DNA from: Macrolepiota albuminosa
Taxonomy: Eukaryota; Basidiomycota; Agaricomycetes; Agaricales; Agaricaceae
DNA: 64,000 nucleotides
Assembly: GCA_027475525.1 (NCBI GenBank)
Contig: JAMWFC010000117.1
Span: forward strand, 4,822,183 to 4,886,182
Direction of reading: 5' to 3'
Of this stretch, positions 1 to 10,375 are shown one piece after another. The first letter of the stretch is position 1, and the number at the start of each line of letters is the position of its first letter. Below the pieces are notes generated by a model. The model was not told where the DNA came from. It made no database searches and worked only from the letters and a program-made list of their open reading frames with translations. The position numbers and the translations under genes were made by a program.

Positions 1-134
1 ACATATCATGACCTCCCTCTGCATGCATGATCCCCAATATACAGTTCCCATTCCACCACACATTGACTCCTGAAACCTGTCTCAGACATCCTGGAACTCT
101 CAGGAACTCAGAGCAAACCCCATAGTACTTATAG
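1..134 (+). repeat. LTR fragment of chromovirus family A (copy A')
   Basis: This stretch aligns by eye with the U3 part of the intact family A LTR (about 3730-3867), from its CG-rich middle up to the TATA-like CTTATAG. CpG sites of the intact LTR appear here as TpG or CpA. The LTR stops at the TATA region and is joined directly to late gag sequence, so most of the LTR 3' part and most of gag are deleted. Confidence 0.75.
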
Positions 135-1665
135 ACCTGAATGATCCCAAATTTACTGGTGAACAGGACAAAGAGGCCCTCTAGGCTAACTGACTCCAGA
201 AGAAGGGGCAGCCTTGGATCAAGGTTCTGAAGAATGTGCAGGATCGACAGAGAAGGGAGGGTGCCTGCATGCTCTGCAGTGAGAAAGACCATTTCATCTC
301 TGAGTGGCCTCAATGACAGACTATGAAATGTGCTACCTGGACCTTTGAAGGAGAGGATGCCACCTACAAATACTGAGAAAATGACCTGGCAATTTAGACC
401 TGGAAGATACACTAAATCATGGAATCAACTCCAATGTCTTCTCCACCCTGGTCTCCCACCTTCATGCAATTATACTTGTACAGGATATTTTCACAGCTTA
501 CCTACCCTCCTCCTCAAAACCCACATCACCCCTTCTCGAGACCCCCTTAATACTCTCATCAACAGTGGTGCTACGGACAACTTAATTGATGAGGCATGGT
601 CTTTCTCCACCTCAGAACCTGCTCAACAGCTCCTGGTCTCTGTCCAACTCTGCCTCTTCAACAGAGATGCTTCTGCAGTGGGGGATATCACTCATGTTGT
701 GCATATGCCCATCACCTTTGCCAACAGACAAACTCACACTCTCCAGATGCTGGTAACTAAACTTTACCCCTCTGCACTCTTAGTCCTAGGGCTCCCCTGG
801 CTTCAGGAGACCAACCCTTGCATTGACTGGCAATGCCTCACCCTCCACCTGAATTGGGAGCTGATGACTGACAACTAGCAACTCCCTGGGTCCTGATCCA
901 ACTCCAAAGGACCTCCTGGATGGAGCCTTGCTATCTTCTGGGCTCTAGTCTTTCATTATCAATGCCAGGTTGGACAGTGCCTTGGGACCACTATTGGCCC
1001 TCATTGACAGTGGAGCTACTCAAGTCTTCATCAGCAATGCCCTTGACCTCCCTCATGACCTCCTCAAACAACTCCTCAATCTGCAACAGCTTGACAGCAC
1101 CCCCTCCTCCTCTGGCCCCATCAAGAGGTCTTACTCAAGACATGTGACCCTGAACAATGGCTTTAAATTCACCTTGAACTTCCTGGTTACATGACTTCAT
1201 GACTTGACCCCATTAGTAGTGGGACTACTCTGGCTATGAGATGTGAACTCCAACATCAACTGGAAGACACTCACCATGACATTCCCAGGATCTGAGGACC
1301 ACCCAACAACCGCTATACACCTCCAGGCCCTCAGAAATGACCCAACATCTGACACCCCAAACCTCAGGGCAAACCCCACACTTCCCAGCCAGATGCTCCT
1401 AACCATGCTCCTAACACCTCCCCAAGTCTGCAAGACCCCTGATCAACTCCTCAACATTTCTTGAAACAAGTACAAGGGGCCAAATGATTCAGATTGGTCT
1501 CAAATATATGCCAACCCCATTCTGACTTGCACACTAACAGCCATGATTGACTGGAAGTGCTCAACATTAAAATCATCAGAGCTGCCTCCTTCATCCATCT
1601 CATACAGGAAGAGACCCCTACATTCCAGTTACACACCTTGCCCTCTCTTTCAGAAGAATCAGGGT
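135..1665 (+). pseudogene. Decayed gag end and tandem protease region of copy A'
   Basis: The order of homologies matches element A at about 6990-8515. First comes the gag tail with its zinc knuckle; the last Cys of the knuckle has become Trp (SEWPQ against SECPK in A). The first retropepsin has NSGATDNLIDEAW near 565 and the second has DSGATQVFISNAL near 1005. Multiple stops and indels make it dead. CpG is almost absent, while the matching stretch of A is rich in it, so decay by cytosine methylation and deamination is the likely cause. It keeps both protease units, so the tandem protease predates the copies A and B. Homology ends near 1665. Confidence 0.8.
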
Positions 1666-2248
1666 AGGGCATTACAATGGTACATGTCATATGTTGTAGA
1701 GGAGCATGCTTTGTACTGTATGATACATGTCCAGTGGAGTCCGCTATATTGTAGCAGACCAGTTCCAGTGTGCCATAGAATACAGAGCCATGGATGCATT
1801 ACAATGTGCTGTATGACACAGTCTAGCAGATAAATATAAGGTGGGCACAAGCATGCTCATGCAGGCCCAGCAGACACCAGTGGAAGCCAGCAAATATCAA
1901 TGTGCATCAGCAGCCATTAGCAGGCATCAGCCCTATAAATAAAAACCCTCCTGTTAGCAGATATCAGTGCATGAGTATACTCTCCTCAAGGTTCCCCACT
2001 TTTCTCCCCCCTCCTTTCCTCCAACAGCAACTCAAGGCTGCTGCCCCCCTTCCCCTCCATTTCCCATGCCCAATGCCAATGGATGTCCAAGAAAGGGCCC
2101 TGCAGACCAACACAGGCTGACCAACGCATGCAGCCAATGGACATTCATGCAGACCAATATGGGCCCACACAAACCTCTCCAGGCCCATGCCAACTTGCAT
2201 GGGCCACCAGCAGACATTTGGACAGGCCCACACAGGCCTCTGGGAGCT
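1666..2248. other. No gene seen; low-CpG repeat relic upstream of element C
   Basis: No supported coding region. The stretch has short repeated words such as CAGCAGAC and AGGCCCA, and AGCAGATATCAG at about 1956 recurs near 27185. It is probably the same old repeat type as the DNA flanking element C on the right. Confidence 0.4.
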
Positions 2249-2425
2249 TGTAACAGGGTGTCACACCTTTACTAAGCATCTACAATGCTACTAATTAGCA
2301 TTAGACATATTAGATAAGCAACATCTTGTATTCACTCTAAAGTACTAGTCAAATCCAATATTGCAGTCTGATTTAGCACTGTGTGATCCACACAAGATTG
2401 TTCTAGCTTGTAACCAATGGTTACA
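2249..2425 (+). repeat. 5' LTR of element C (177 bp)
   Basis: TGTAACAG...GGTTACA. It is the same length as the LTR at 26342-26518 and differs from it at a handful of positions. The sister LTR of D is at 52279-52454 (minus, 176 bp). I could not find a tRNA-type primer site in the T-rich sequence that follows. Confidence 0.85.
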
Positions 2426-2538
2426 TTTTTTTAAAATCTTCTGCTATCAGCTTTAGACTCTGGGCTTGTTACCAACCAACTAGGCAACGTCATCAGACTT
2501 CTTGACTTCTTCTGGCATCACACTGAAAATGTGCTCCC

Positions 2539-3524
2539 ATGACTGGTTCTATTGATCCAGATATACTGTTTCCAGATACAGGTGACCCACTTGTATTGCA
2601 ATCAACAGAGATGCCAGTGTAAGGGCAACCTCCAGAGGTTGCGGCACTATCACACAACTGGCAGAGAGAAATCCAAAGTATATTAGAATGAAATAATAAT
2701 GACACGTTGGTAACTACTTGCCTGGCAGAGGGAAATCCAAAGAGAACAAGTCTAAGGATTCACTCGGCCAGGCATGGTGCATCAGCATCGGTGGCGGAGG
2801 CATGGGAACCAACTGTACATCACATCGGACCACTAACCCTAACCCCCGGTATAGGCCCAGTCTTGTTTGGCACTGTTTACCAGTACTGGTGGATGCTCGC
2901 CGGGGGTGAAGCAAGGATGAGGTCATGATATGGGTACTGATAGAAAGCCAGAGTCGAAGCGTACGTGATGGAACTGGACCGGTGCCAAATGGAGATAATC
3001 TAGACCTCCAGGGCCCTAAACAGTCTCTGTGGTCCCGGAGGTCAATTAAAGGTGTCCCGGGGCAGTCAGAGTGAATGTCGTAATAGCATAGAATGAAGAA
3101 ATAAGAAAAGAGAAGGAGGTTCCCTGACAGCCAGCTGTGTCTACTTACTTGCCCCTGCCTAAGCAGGATGAAAAGGTACATCATGATGCTAGCACAAGCT
3201 TTGGAATGCCTGGTGGGCTGTCTGTGTCACAGATGGTATCCATTGTGAGGCCTGGTGGTAAACCAGAGGAGAGGTCTATGGTCTCAGGAGTGTTGCTGCC
3301 AGCAAGACAGATGCTGTTGCTGATGTATCCAGTTTTGCCTGAGAGCTCCTCAGCTCATTCTGAAGGCCAACCAGATCATACTCAGTACTTGGAGCTCATG
3401 CAAGGTAGCGCATTTGTGCACAGCACTCCATTTCAAACTGCCCCAACTGAACAGCACCTGGAGTATGTGGCGGACACTACCACAGGACCAGAACAGTCAT
3501 TATTGATGACACAGGTGCCGCAAT
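2539..3524 (+). pseudogene. N-terminal gag-like ORF of element C, split by F
   Basis: The predicted start is the ATG at 2539 (MTGSIDPDILFPDTG), conserved as MTGSIDLDILFPDTG in element D. The frame runs to 2617, is interrupted by solo LTR F, and continues from 3135 with a Ser/Gln-rich acidic stretch until element A cuts it at 3524. The function is unknown; the position between the 5' LTR and the gag core suggests the gag leader of this element. The intact equivalent is the 286-codon ORF in D. Confidence 0.65.
2618..3129 (+). repeat. Solo LTR F (512 bp) inserted in element C
   Basis: It begins TGTAAGGG and ends CCCTGACA, and is flanked by a perfect 5-bp duplication GCCAG (2613-2617 and 3130-3134). 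Element D reads straight through this point with a single GCCAG, so the insertion is proven by an empty site. A 21-bp motif CTGGCAGAGRGAAATCC... is repeated inside it at 2658 and 2722. A truncated relative is at 34551-34867. No internal gag-pol of this family is in the window. Confidence 0.85.
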
Positions 3525-4268
3525 TGTCACGACCCCTCCCCTCCGGGCCCACCCTGGGACACCCCCGGAACACCATCCGGGAACCTCCCTCCGACCCCAC
3601 AGAACACGCCCCGCCATCATGACCGCCGACACCGCCATCATGCGCATCAAGGACCGCCATCAGCCGCCACCAGCCCCGATCAACGATCGGATCACGCGAC
3701 TCGTTCCCGGCCATCACACATCACGCATTACGACTCCCCCCGCGTCAATTGATCGCGTGCCCCACACGCGCGATCCCGGTATACAGTCCCTGACCGCTAC
3801 TCAATGACTCCCGGAACCCATCCCAGACACCCCGGAATCCCGAGACCCAGTCCCATAGTACTTATAGTATAGCTCCCTGTTGTATTTGGTAGTCTTGATA
3901 TTACATACACTGTTACTTTGGTTATTGCATGCCCTTTTGCTTGACTGGTACGCCTTGATTGGTACGCTTCGACTGGCACGCCTAAGTATTCGCATGCTCT
4001 AAGCTTTGGTACGCACTTCGCGACTCTTGATTTACTAACTTGATCTCGTCCTAGAACCTCCAGTTCACGACTCGACCCCCTCTAGCCTCAGTTACCTCCA
4101 ACCCAAAACCCCCGGACTCTAGTCCCCTATCCCGGGATTACCCCTGTCCTTGTCTTGAACCCCGGAGTCCTAGCCCCGGAGTTCCAGACACCCGAGTATT
4201 CGTAGGTCAAGTCCGCATTGTAAGGGCGTTGCTTTCCCGGAAAGCCCCCGACTCAGCGGAACCTGACA
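3525..4268 (+). repeat. 5' LTR of element A (744 bp)
   Basis: TGTCACGACCCC...AACCTGACA. It holds the promoter (TATA-like at 3863) and the predicted transcript start at 3891, so U3 is about 366 bp. Confidence 0.93.
3863..3903 (+). promoter_or_regulatory. LTR promoter and predicted self-primer of element A
   Basis: TATAGTATAG at 3863-3872 lies 28 bp upstream of AGTCTTGATATTA (3891-3903). That 13-mer is the exact reverse complement of the 13 bases directly after the 5' LTR (4269-4281). The TATA spacing would start transcription right at the 13-mer, so the RNA 5' end could fold back and prime minus-strand synthesis, as established for Tf1 of fission yeast. The start site itself is inferred. Confidence 0.7.
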
Positions 4269-4281
4269 TAATATCAAGACT
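4269..4281 (+). promoter_or_regulatory. Primer-binding site of element A (self-priming type)
   Basis: TAATATCAAGACT directly abuts the end of the 5' LTR. It does not start with TGG as tRNA-primed sites do. It pairs perfectly over 13 nt with LTR bases 3891-3903 and the match stops at both ends. Copy B has the same site (45426-45438 on the minus strand), pairing over 12 nt with its own LTR. Confidence 0.75.
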
Positions 4282-4421
4282 CCCTCCTTACACCGTTCTT
4301 GATGGCTACGTATACTCACACTTACTACCCCACGGGGTACCAGACCGACCCTTACGGACGCCCGGTACCCGACCACTACTCCGCGCAGACCCCCCGCCCC
4401 GTCTACCCACCTCTCCCGTAC

Positions 4422-4575
4422 GAACCTCCATACCTCCACCGCCACTGGGCCCCCGACCCGTCCCTCTATGATCTGGGGCCCTCAGCCAGCTCCCATACGA
4501 ACCTCAATATCTCCACCGCCACTGGACCCCCGACCCGTCCCTCTACGACCTGGGGCCCTCAGCCAGCTGGGCCCC
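4422..4575 (+). repeat. 77-bp duplication 1 (gag of A)
   Basis: Period 77. This is the only one whose copies differ (about five substitutions). Element B has one copy. Confidence 0.85.
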
Positions 4576-4680
4576 TCCGCCCAACCTAGCCATGGCACAA
4601 CCCGTGGAGGTCCCCTCGTACCGGAGCATCCCCGGGGGCCTGCCAGAGACCCCACCTGTACCCAGTAGACCTCGCCCGAT

Positions 4681-4834
4681 TCCCCCCAGCGAGGGCCCCT
4701 TTGCACCCACCCCCTACTACGGTTACCAGCGCCCCGTCCCCCAACCCCGAGAACCCCTCCCCCCAGCGAGGGCCCCTTTGCACCCACCCCCTACTACGGT
4801 TACCAGCGCCCCGTCCCCCAACCCCGAGGACCCC
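4681..4834 (+). repeat. 77-bp duplication 2 (gag of A)
   Basis: From the C run before AGCGAGGGCCCC. Single in B. Confidence 0.9.
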
Positions 4835-6645
4835 CCTACCCCGACTACCCCCCTCGTCATTACCCGGCCGCCGCTCCACCCGCTCGAACCCCTCCCTCGC
4901 CAATGGGACGACGACGCCTCGAGGAGTATGAACGGCAACGGGATGAGGTACTCCGCTCCCTCAGGATCTCACCGGAGGACTTCGCACAACGGACAAGGAC
5001 GCTGCTCGTGGAATTCGGACACAACGACTTTGAAGGCACCCCGGAGGAATGGGCTCACTGCCTGGTCGAATTCGGGGATCGCCTCATGCGAGGAGAACTC
5101 CCGGAGCAAACCATGGTAAAGTATAGGCGCAATATGATCCTCCGGGAAGAATTACAGCAACTGCTCGACGAAGTCCACGCGTCCCCCTCCCCTCGGCCCC
5201 TCAACGACCCCGCGGACCCAGGTCGCTCAATTCACATTCGACGGGAACTCCCGGAACCGGCCCCAGCAGTCCCGGCAGCCCCCACGGTCCCCACTCCGGA
5301 GCAACAACAACGGGAAGAACGGCAGAACGCCTCAGCCATATTACGGTCCCTCAACCCGACTGGAGGCCTTTTCGACCAACCCGCTGCCTGCACGGTAGGC
5401 TTGTCAACTCGTCGCAGGGCTAATTCCGTTCCTAGTACCTTCGAGACCTGGGGGCAGCCCCAGAGACCCCTGGAACTCCTCCCGCGAATGGACAACGCCC
5501 GACCTCCGCCCCCGGCAAACCCCGGTAGAGCCCGGGTGGACACCCCTGGTACGGACAACACGCTATGCTACATCGACGAGCTCACGTGCGACAACAACGA
5601 ACAACGTCCCGCGCCCGCGCCCACCCTGGCACCAGCACCGCCCCCCACGTCCGCCCTGGCCCCTCCGGAACCCAACTTCCGTCGCGACCTGCCACCCCAC
5701 TTCGACCTACAAAACCCCCTGTGACCCCCGATGCAAGCATGACCCTCCCGGGCTGAACGACCCCCGTGCCACCTGGTACCCGACCCAGCACCCGGCCCCC
5801 CTCCGATCGACCCAACACCACCGAACCCTCCCTGGCCGCCTCCGCCACCCCCAGCCGAACCTCGAGGACGACCCCCAGGCCCTCCACCTCCGCCGCCCCC
5901 CGCGTGGAGACCCGGGCCTCCTCCTGGCAGGAACGAGCCCCCCTGGGACAACGGGCCTCCCGGGCGTGGACCCCCAGGTGAGCCACCCGGAGGAGGTCCT
6001 CCCGGCAGGTGGGGCCCTGCCCTTGGTGCTTTTCCTCCTCAAGGAGGGGGGGGTAATCATTACTACTACTATTACAATGCTGGCCCTCCTCCCCGCAACG
6101 CTGCCGGACCGGACGACGCTCGCGACACCCTCACCCGTGAAGGACAATTGGACATCCAAAAGCCCAACGCTTTCACGGGCCGGGACCCCCAAAAATGGCG
6201 TACATTCCTCACCCAATGCCTCAATACATTTCAGGCAAAGCCACTCACGTTTCAGGTTGACAGCTCCCGGGTGGCCTTTGCCACATCGTACCTCCAGGGG
6301 ATCACCTTCGATCACTACACGGCCCTCATCCAGTTTGACCCCAACAACCCGGCACTCGCTCGCTGGCAAGCCTTCGTCGACGAGTTCTCCGGGAAATTCG
6401 GGATATACGACACTGTGGCTGAGGCCGAGGACAACCTCTTCAACCTCCAGATACGCTCAGAAGAGCGTTTCACCACCTTTATCGTACGTTTTGAGAAGGA
6501 AGCTTACGAAACAGGTTGGAACTACAGCGCCCTCCGATACGCCCTCCGCCATGCCCTGCCACAACGCATCAAGAACGTCCTCCGACTCGCCCCGAAACAA
6601 CCCTCCTACAACGGATACAAGGCCCTCATCATGCAGATTGACCAA

Positions 6646-6799
6646 CGCTACTGGGAAGACTGCAGCGAGTATTCGAATTCCCGACCCCCCTGGAACCCTA
6701 GAGGAGGACCCCCTTGGCCCTCCGCTACTGGGAAGACTGCAGCGAGTATTCGAATTCCCGACCCCCCTGGAACCCTAGAGGAGGACCCCCTTGGCCCTC
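6646..6799 (+). repeat. 77-bp duplication 3 (gag of A)
   Basis: Starts CGCTACTGGGAAGAC; breaks the capsid to zinc-knuckle frame. Confidence 0.95.
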
Positions 6800-7291
6800 T
6801 GGCGAAGCCCCCAACCCCCAAGGTCAAAACCCCGGTCCCCCCGCGTTCCCTGGCGGCCGACCCCCGGTGAGTCGCGGCCCGCCCAATGCTAACCCTGGCA
6901 GCGGCGCCTGCCCCAGGCCCAACTCAACGCCGCCGTGGCCGCCCCCGACCCGGGCGACGCGCCAAGCCCTGAGGAACCCCCGGAAGACCCCGAAGACTTC
7001 GACCTCGATGACGAACGGGACGAGGAGGCCCTCCGGGCCAACCGGCTTCAAAAGAAGGGACGACCCTGGATCGAAGTCCCGACGGATGTGCAGGAACGAC
7101 GGAGAAGGGAGGGTGTCTGCATACTCTGTGGTGAGAAAGACCATTTCATCTCCGAGTGCCCCAAACGACAGGTCATGGGACGTGCCACCTGGACCTTCGA
7201 AGGGGAGGACGCCACCTACGAGTATTCGGAAAACGACCCGGCGATTTAGACCCGGAAGACGCCCTAAATCGCGGAATCGACCCCGAGGTCT

Positions 7292-8250
7292 CACATGTTC
7301 GCTCTACGACACTCATACAGGACACCCTCACGGCTTATCTACCCTCCCACTCTTTGCACTCCCTCCTCCTCAAAACCCGCCTCACCCCCTCCGGAACCCC
7401 CCTCAACACCCTCGTCGACAGTGGCGCCACCGACAACTTCATCGATGAAGCATGGTCTACCTTCGCCCCGGAACCCGCCCAGCGACTCCCAGTCCCGGTA
7501 CGGCTCTGCCTCTTCGACGGAGACGCCTCTACGGCAGGGGACATCACTCACTTCGTGCGTATGCCCGTTACTTTCGCCAACGGACAGACTCACACCCTCT
7601 GAATGTTGATAACCAAACTCCACCCCTCCACACCCCTGGTCCTAGGGCTTCCGTGGCTCCGAGACACCAACCCCTGCATTGATTGGCAACATCTCACCCT
7701 TCGCCTGACCCGGGACCCAACGCCCGATGACCAGCAACTCCCCTTCGACATCCCCCACTCTCCGGACCCTACCCCAAAGGACGGGCCCCCATCGCCTCCC
7801 GGACTCCAGTTCTGGTCGTCCCGATCCTTCGTCATCGATGCCAGGCTGGACGGCGCCCCAGGGCCAGTGCCGGCCCTCATCGACAGCGGAGCCACCGGAG
7901 TTTTCATCAGCGACGCTCTCGACCTCCCCCACGACTCCCTCGACCAGCCCCTCCACCTGCAACGCCTCGACGGCACCCCCTCCTCCTCCGGCCCCATCCG
8001 GAGGTCTCACTTGGGACGCATGACCCTAGACAACGACTACGAATTCACCGCCGACTTCCTGGTCACGCGACTTCACAAATCGACCCCGATGGTGCTGAGA
8101 CTACCCTGGCTGTGCGACACGAACCCCGACATCGATTGGAGGACGCTCACCATGACATTCCCGGGACCCAAAGACCACCCCTCGACCGCCGTGCACCTCC
8201 GGGCCCTAGGGAACGACCCGACGCCCAACACCCCTGGGACGACTGCCGCG
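7292..8250 (+). pseudogene. Tandem retropepsin region of element A pol
   Basis: Two complete retropepsin-like units follow one another in one frame. Unit 1 has the active-site motif VDSGATDNFID (Asp codon 7417) and the C-terminal LVLGLPWL (about 7633). Unit 2 has IDSGATGVFIS (Asp codon 7882) and MVLRLPWL (about 8089). Both end in the same pattern, DTNPxIDW followed by LTLxL or LTMTF. A TGA at 7600 between them replaces CGG seen in copy B. The frame is -1 relative to the gag tail, with which it overlaps from about 7156. Retropepsins normally act as homodimers of one domain; two linked domains could fold as a single-chain enzyme (inference). Confidence 0.8.
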
Positions 8251-10375
8251 CCCCCCACGCCTGCACTACTCACGCTCGGCCAAGACCGCAAAGCCCCCGA
8301 TCGACCCCCAAATATTCCTCAGAACAAGTACAAGGGGCCGAACTACCCCTGCCGGTCTCAGACACGCGTCACACCCGCTCCGGCCGATGCTTCTGCGACC
8401 CCGATTGACTTGAGCGCACTCGACATTAGGATCATTGGGGCCGCCCCCTTCGCCCGCCTCATAAGGGATGGGACTCCCATGTTTCAGCTACACACCTCGC
8501 CCTCTCTCCCGGAAGAACACCTACGAGGGGACGCTATTCCCCCAGAACAGAAAACCGAGGAGCAAATCCTCCGAGAAGTAGTTCCCCCGGAGTATCACGA
8601 GTTCGCTGACGTATTCTCCGAAGGAGACGCCAAGGAGATCCCCCCTCACCGCCCCTATGATCACACCATTGACCTTGAGGAAGGAGCGTATTCTCCGAAG
8701 GAGACGCCAAGGAGATCCCCCCTCACCGCCCCTATGATCACACCATTGACCTTGAGGAAGGAGCCACCCCCCTTTCGGCAAGATCTACAACATGTCGGAG
8801 GTCGAACTCTGGGCTCTCAAGGACTACCTCGACGAAATGCTCGGTAAGGGATTCATCCGACCCTCCGCCTCCGCCGCCGGAGCCCCAGTCCTATTCGCCA
8901 AGAAGAAGGACGGCTCGCTCCGACTCTGCATCGACTACCGGGGACTCAATAAGATCACCAAGAAGAACCGCTACCCGCTCCCGCTCATTGGTGATCTGGT
9001 CGATCAACTCCGCAGTGCCAAGGTCTACACGAAAATCAACCTCCGCTCCGGTTACAACAACGTCCGCATCGCCCCGGGACACAAGTGGAAAACCGCGTTC
9101 CGCACGCGGTACGGTCTGTTTGAGTACCTTGTGATGCCTTTCGGAATGACTAACTCCCCCGCCACGTTCCAATACTTTATGAACGACATCTTCCACGACA
9201 TGAGCGACGTCTTCGTGATCGTCTATCTGGACGACATCCTCATCTATTCCGACTCACCGGAGGATCACCAGAAGCATGTCCGGCAAGTCCTCGAACGCCT
9301 CCGGGAGCACAACCTCCACGCCAAGCCCGAGAAGTGTTCATTCCATACGGAAGAGGTTGAGTATCTTGGCGTCATCGTATCCCCAAACGGCGTTCGCATG
9401 GACCCCCACAAGGTCGAGGCCATTGTCAACTGGCCGCAGCCCCGGAACGTCAAGGAAGTACAATCTTTCTTGGGTTTTGCTAACTTCTACCGGAGGTTCA
9501 TAGATAACTACTCCGGTATCACGAAACCCCTCAACCGGCTCACGCGCAAGGACGTCGCCTGGAACTGGGACAGTAAGTGCCAGAGTGTCTTTAACCTGCT
9601 CAAGGAGGCTTTCACGGCCGCCCCCGTACTCCGGCACTACGACCCAACCCTCCCGATTATCCTGGAATGCGACGCTTCCGACTACGCCATCGCTGGGATT
9701 CTTTCGCAGATGGAACCTGACGGAGGGGAGCCCCGGCCAGTTGCCTTCTACACCTGGTCCATGATCAACGCCGAGCTCAACTATGACATCTACGACAAAG
9801 AGCTCCTCGCCATCGTTGAAGCCTTCAAGCAATGGCGAGCCTACCTCGAGGGAGCCCGGCACCGGATTCAGGTCTACTCGGATCACAACAACCTGCAGTA
9901 CTTCACCACGACCAAGCAGCTTAGTCGACGGCAGGCCCAATGGTCCGAGGTCCTCTCGGAATACGACTTCACGATCCAGTACCGCCCGGGACAACTCGGA
10001 GCTAAACCCGATGCCCTCACCCGTCGTCCGGACGTCTATCCCAAGAAGTCGTTCGAGGCGGAACGCAATGCGTTCAATCATCGCGTGGTGATCCCTCCCA
10101 AACATCTGAATGCCGTACTGATCTTAAACGACAAAGGAACCCTGAACCAGATCCGCCGCGCTCCCCGAGACAAGTACTTCACCGATCACAACCCCCGAAA
10201 CTCTTCTGATGGAACCGACCAGGACCCCGCCTTCTCCTTGTCCCCCGACGAAAAACTCCTCCTCTGGGACGGCCGCATCTACATCCTGGATCACGCCCGA
10301 CTCCGCTACAACGTCCTCCGTCAACACCACAATCATAAGCTCCAGGGACACCCTGGGATACGTAAGACTCTCTAG
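8251..10375 (+). pseudogene. Reverse transcriptase and RNase H of element A
   Basis: RT motifs are in order: [20 protein letters not shown], the region of [11 protein letters not shown] (copy B has D where A has N), [13 protein letters not shown], and the catalytic YLDD (9224-9235). RNase H follows with [24 protein letters not shown] and YSDHNNL. Breaks are a 77-bp duplication at 8610, a C run near 8767 that is one base shorter than in B, and TAG at 10373 where B has CAG. Apart from these the frame is open for 527 codons from 8792. It belongs to the chromovirus branch of Ty3/gypsy. Confidence 0.92.
8610..8763 (+). repeat. 77-bp duplication 4 (pol of A)
   Basis: Starts CGTATTCTCCGAAGG, between protease and RT. 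Single in B. Confidence 0.95.

Larger units (their letters stand above)
4302..7249 (+). pseudogene. gag of element A (disrupted)
   Basis: Starts at ATG 4302 (MATYTHTYYPTGY) just after the primer site. Regions in order: a Pro/Tyr-rich N-terminus, a charged helical part (about 4900-5200), a long Pro-rich linker (about 5480-6050), the capsid-like core (about 6150-6660; WRTFLTQCLNTF, FVDEFSGKFG, WNYSALRYAL), and a C-terminal zinc knuckle C-x2-C-x4-H-x4-C (CILCGEKDHFISEC, about 7119-7160). It ends in TAG at 7247. Breaks are three 77-bp duplications (4422, 4681, 6646) and a TGA at 5722 where copy B has CGA. The total of about 900 residues is long for a gypsy gag because of the Pro-rich linker. Confidence 0.85.

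Noticed and set aside
4422..4834. Two adjacent repeats read as a repeated Pro/Tyr-rich motif in gag
   Set aside because: The period is 77, not a multiple of 3, and copy B has single units; treated as part of the 77-bp series.
5568..5986. Gly-rich minus-strand frames opposite gag of A (and the matching plus-strand frames at 43592-44147)
   Set aside because: Complements of the Pro-rich gag linker; no independent support.
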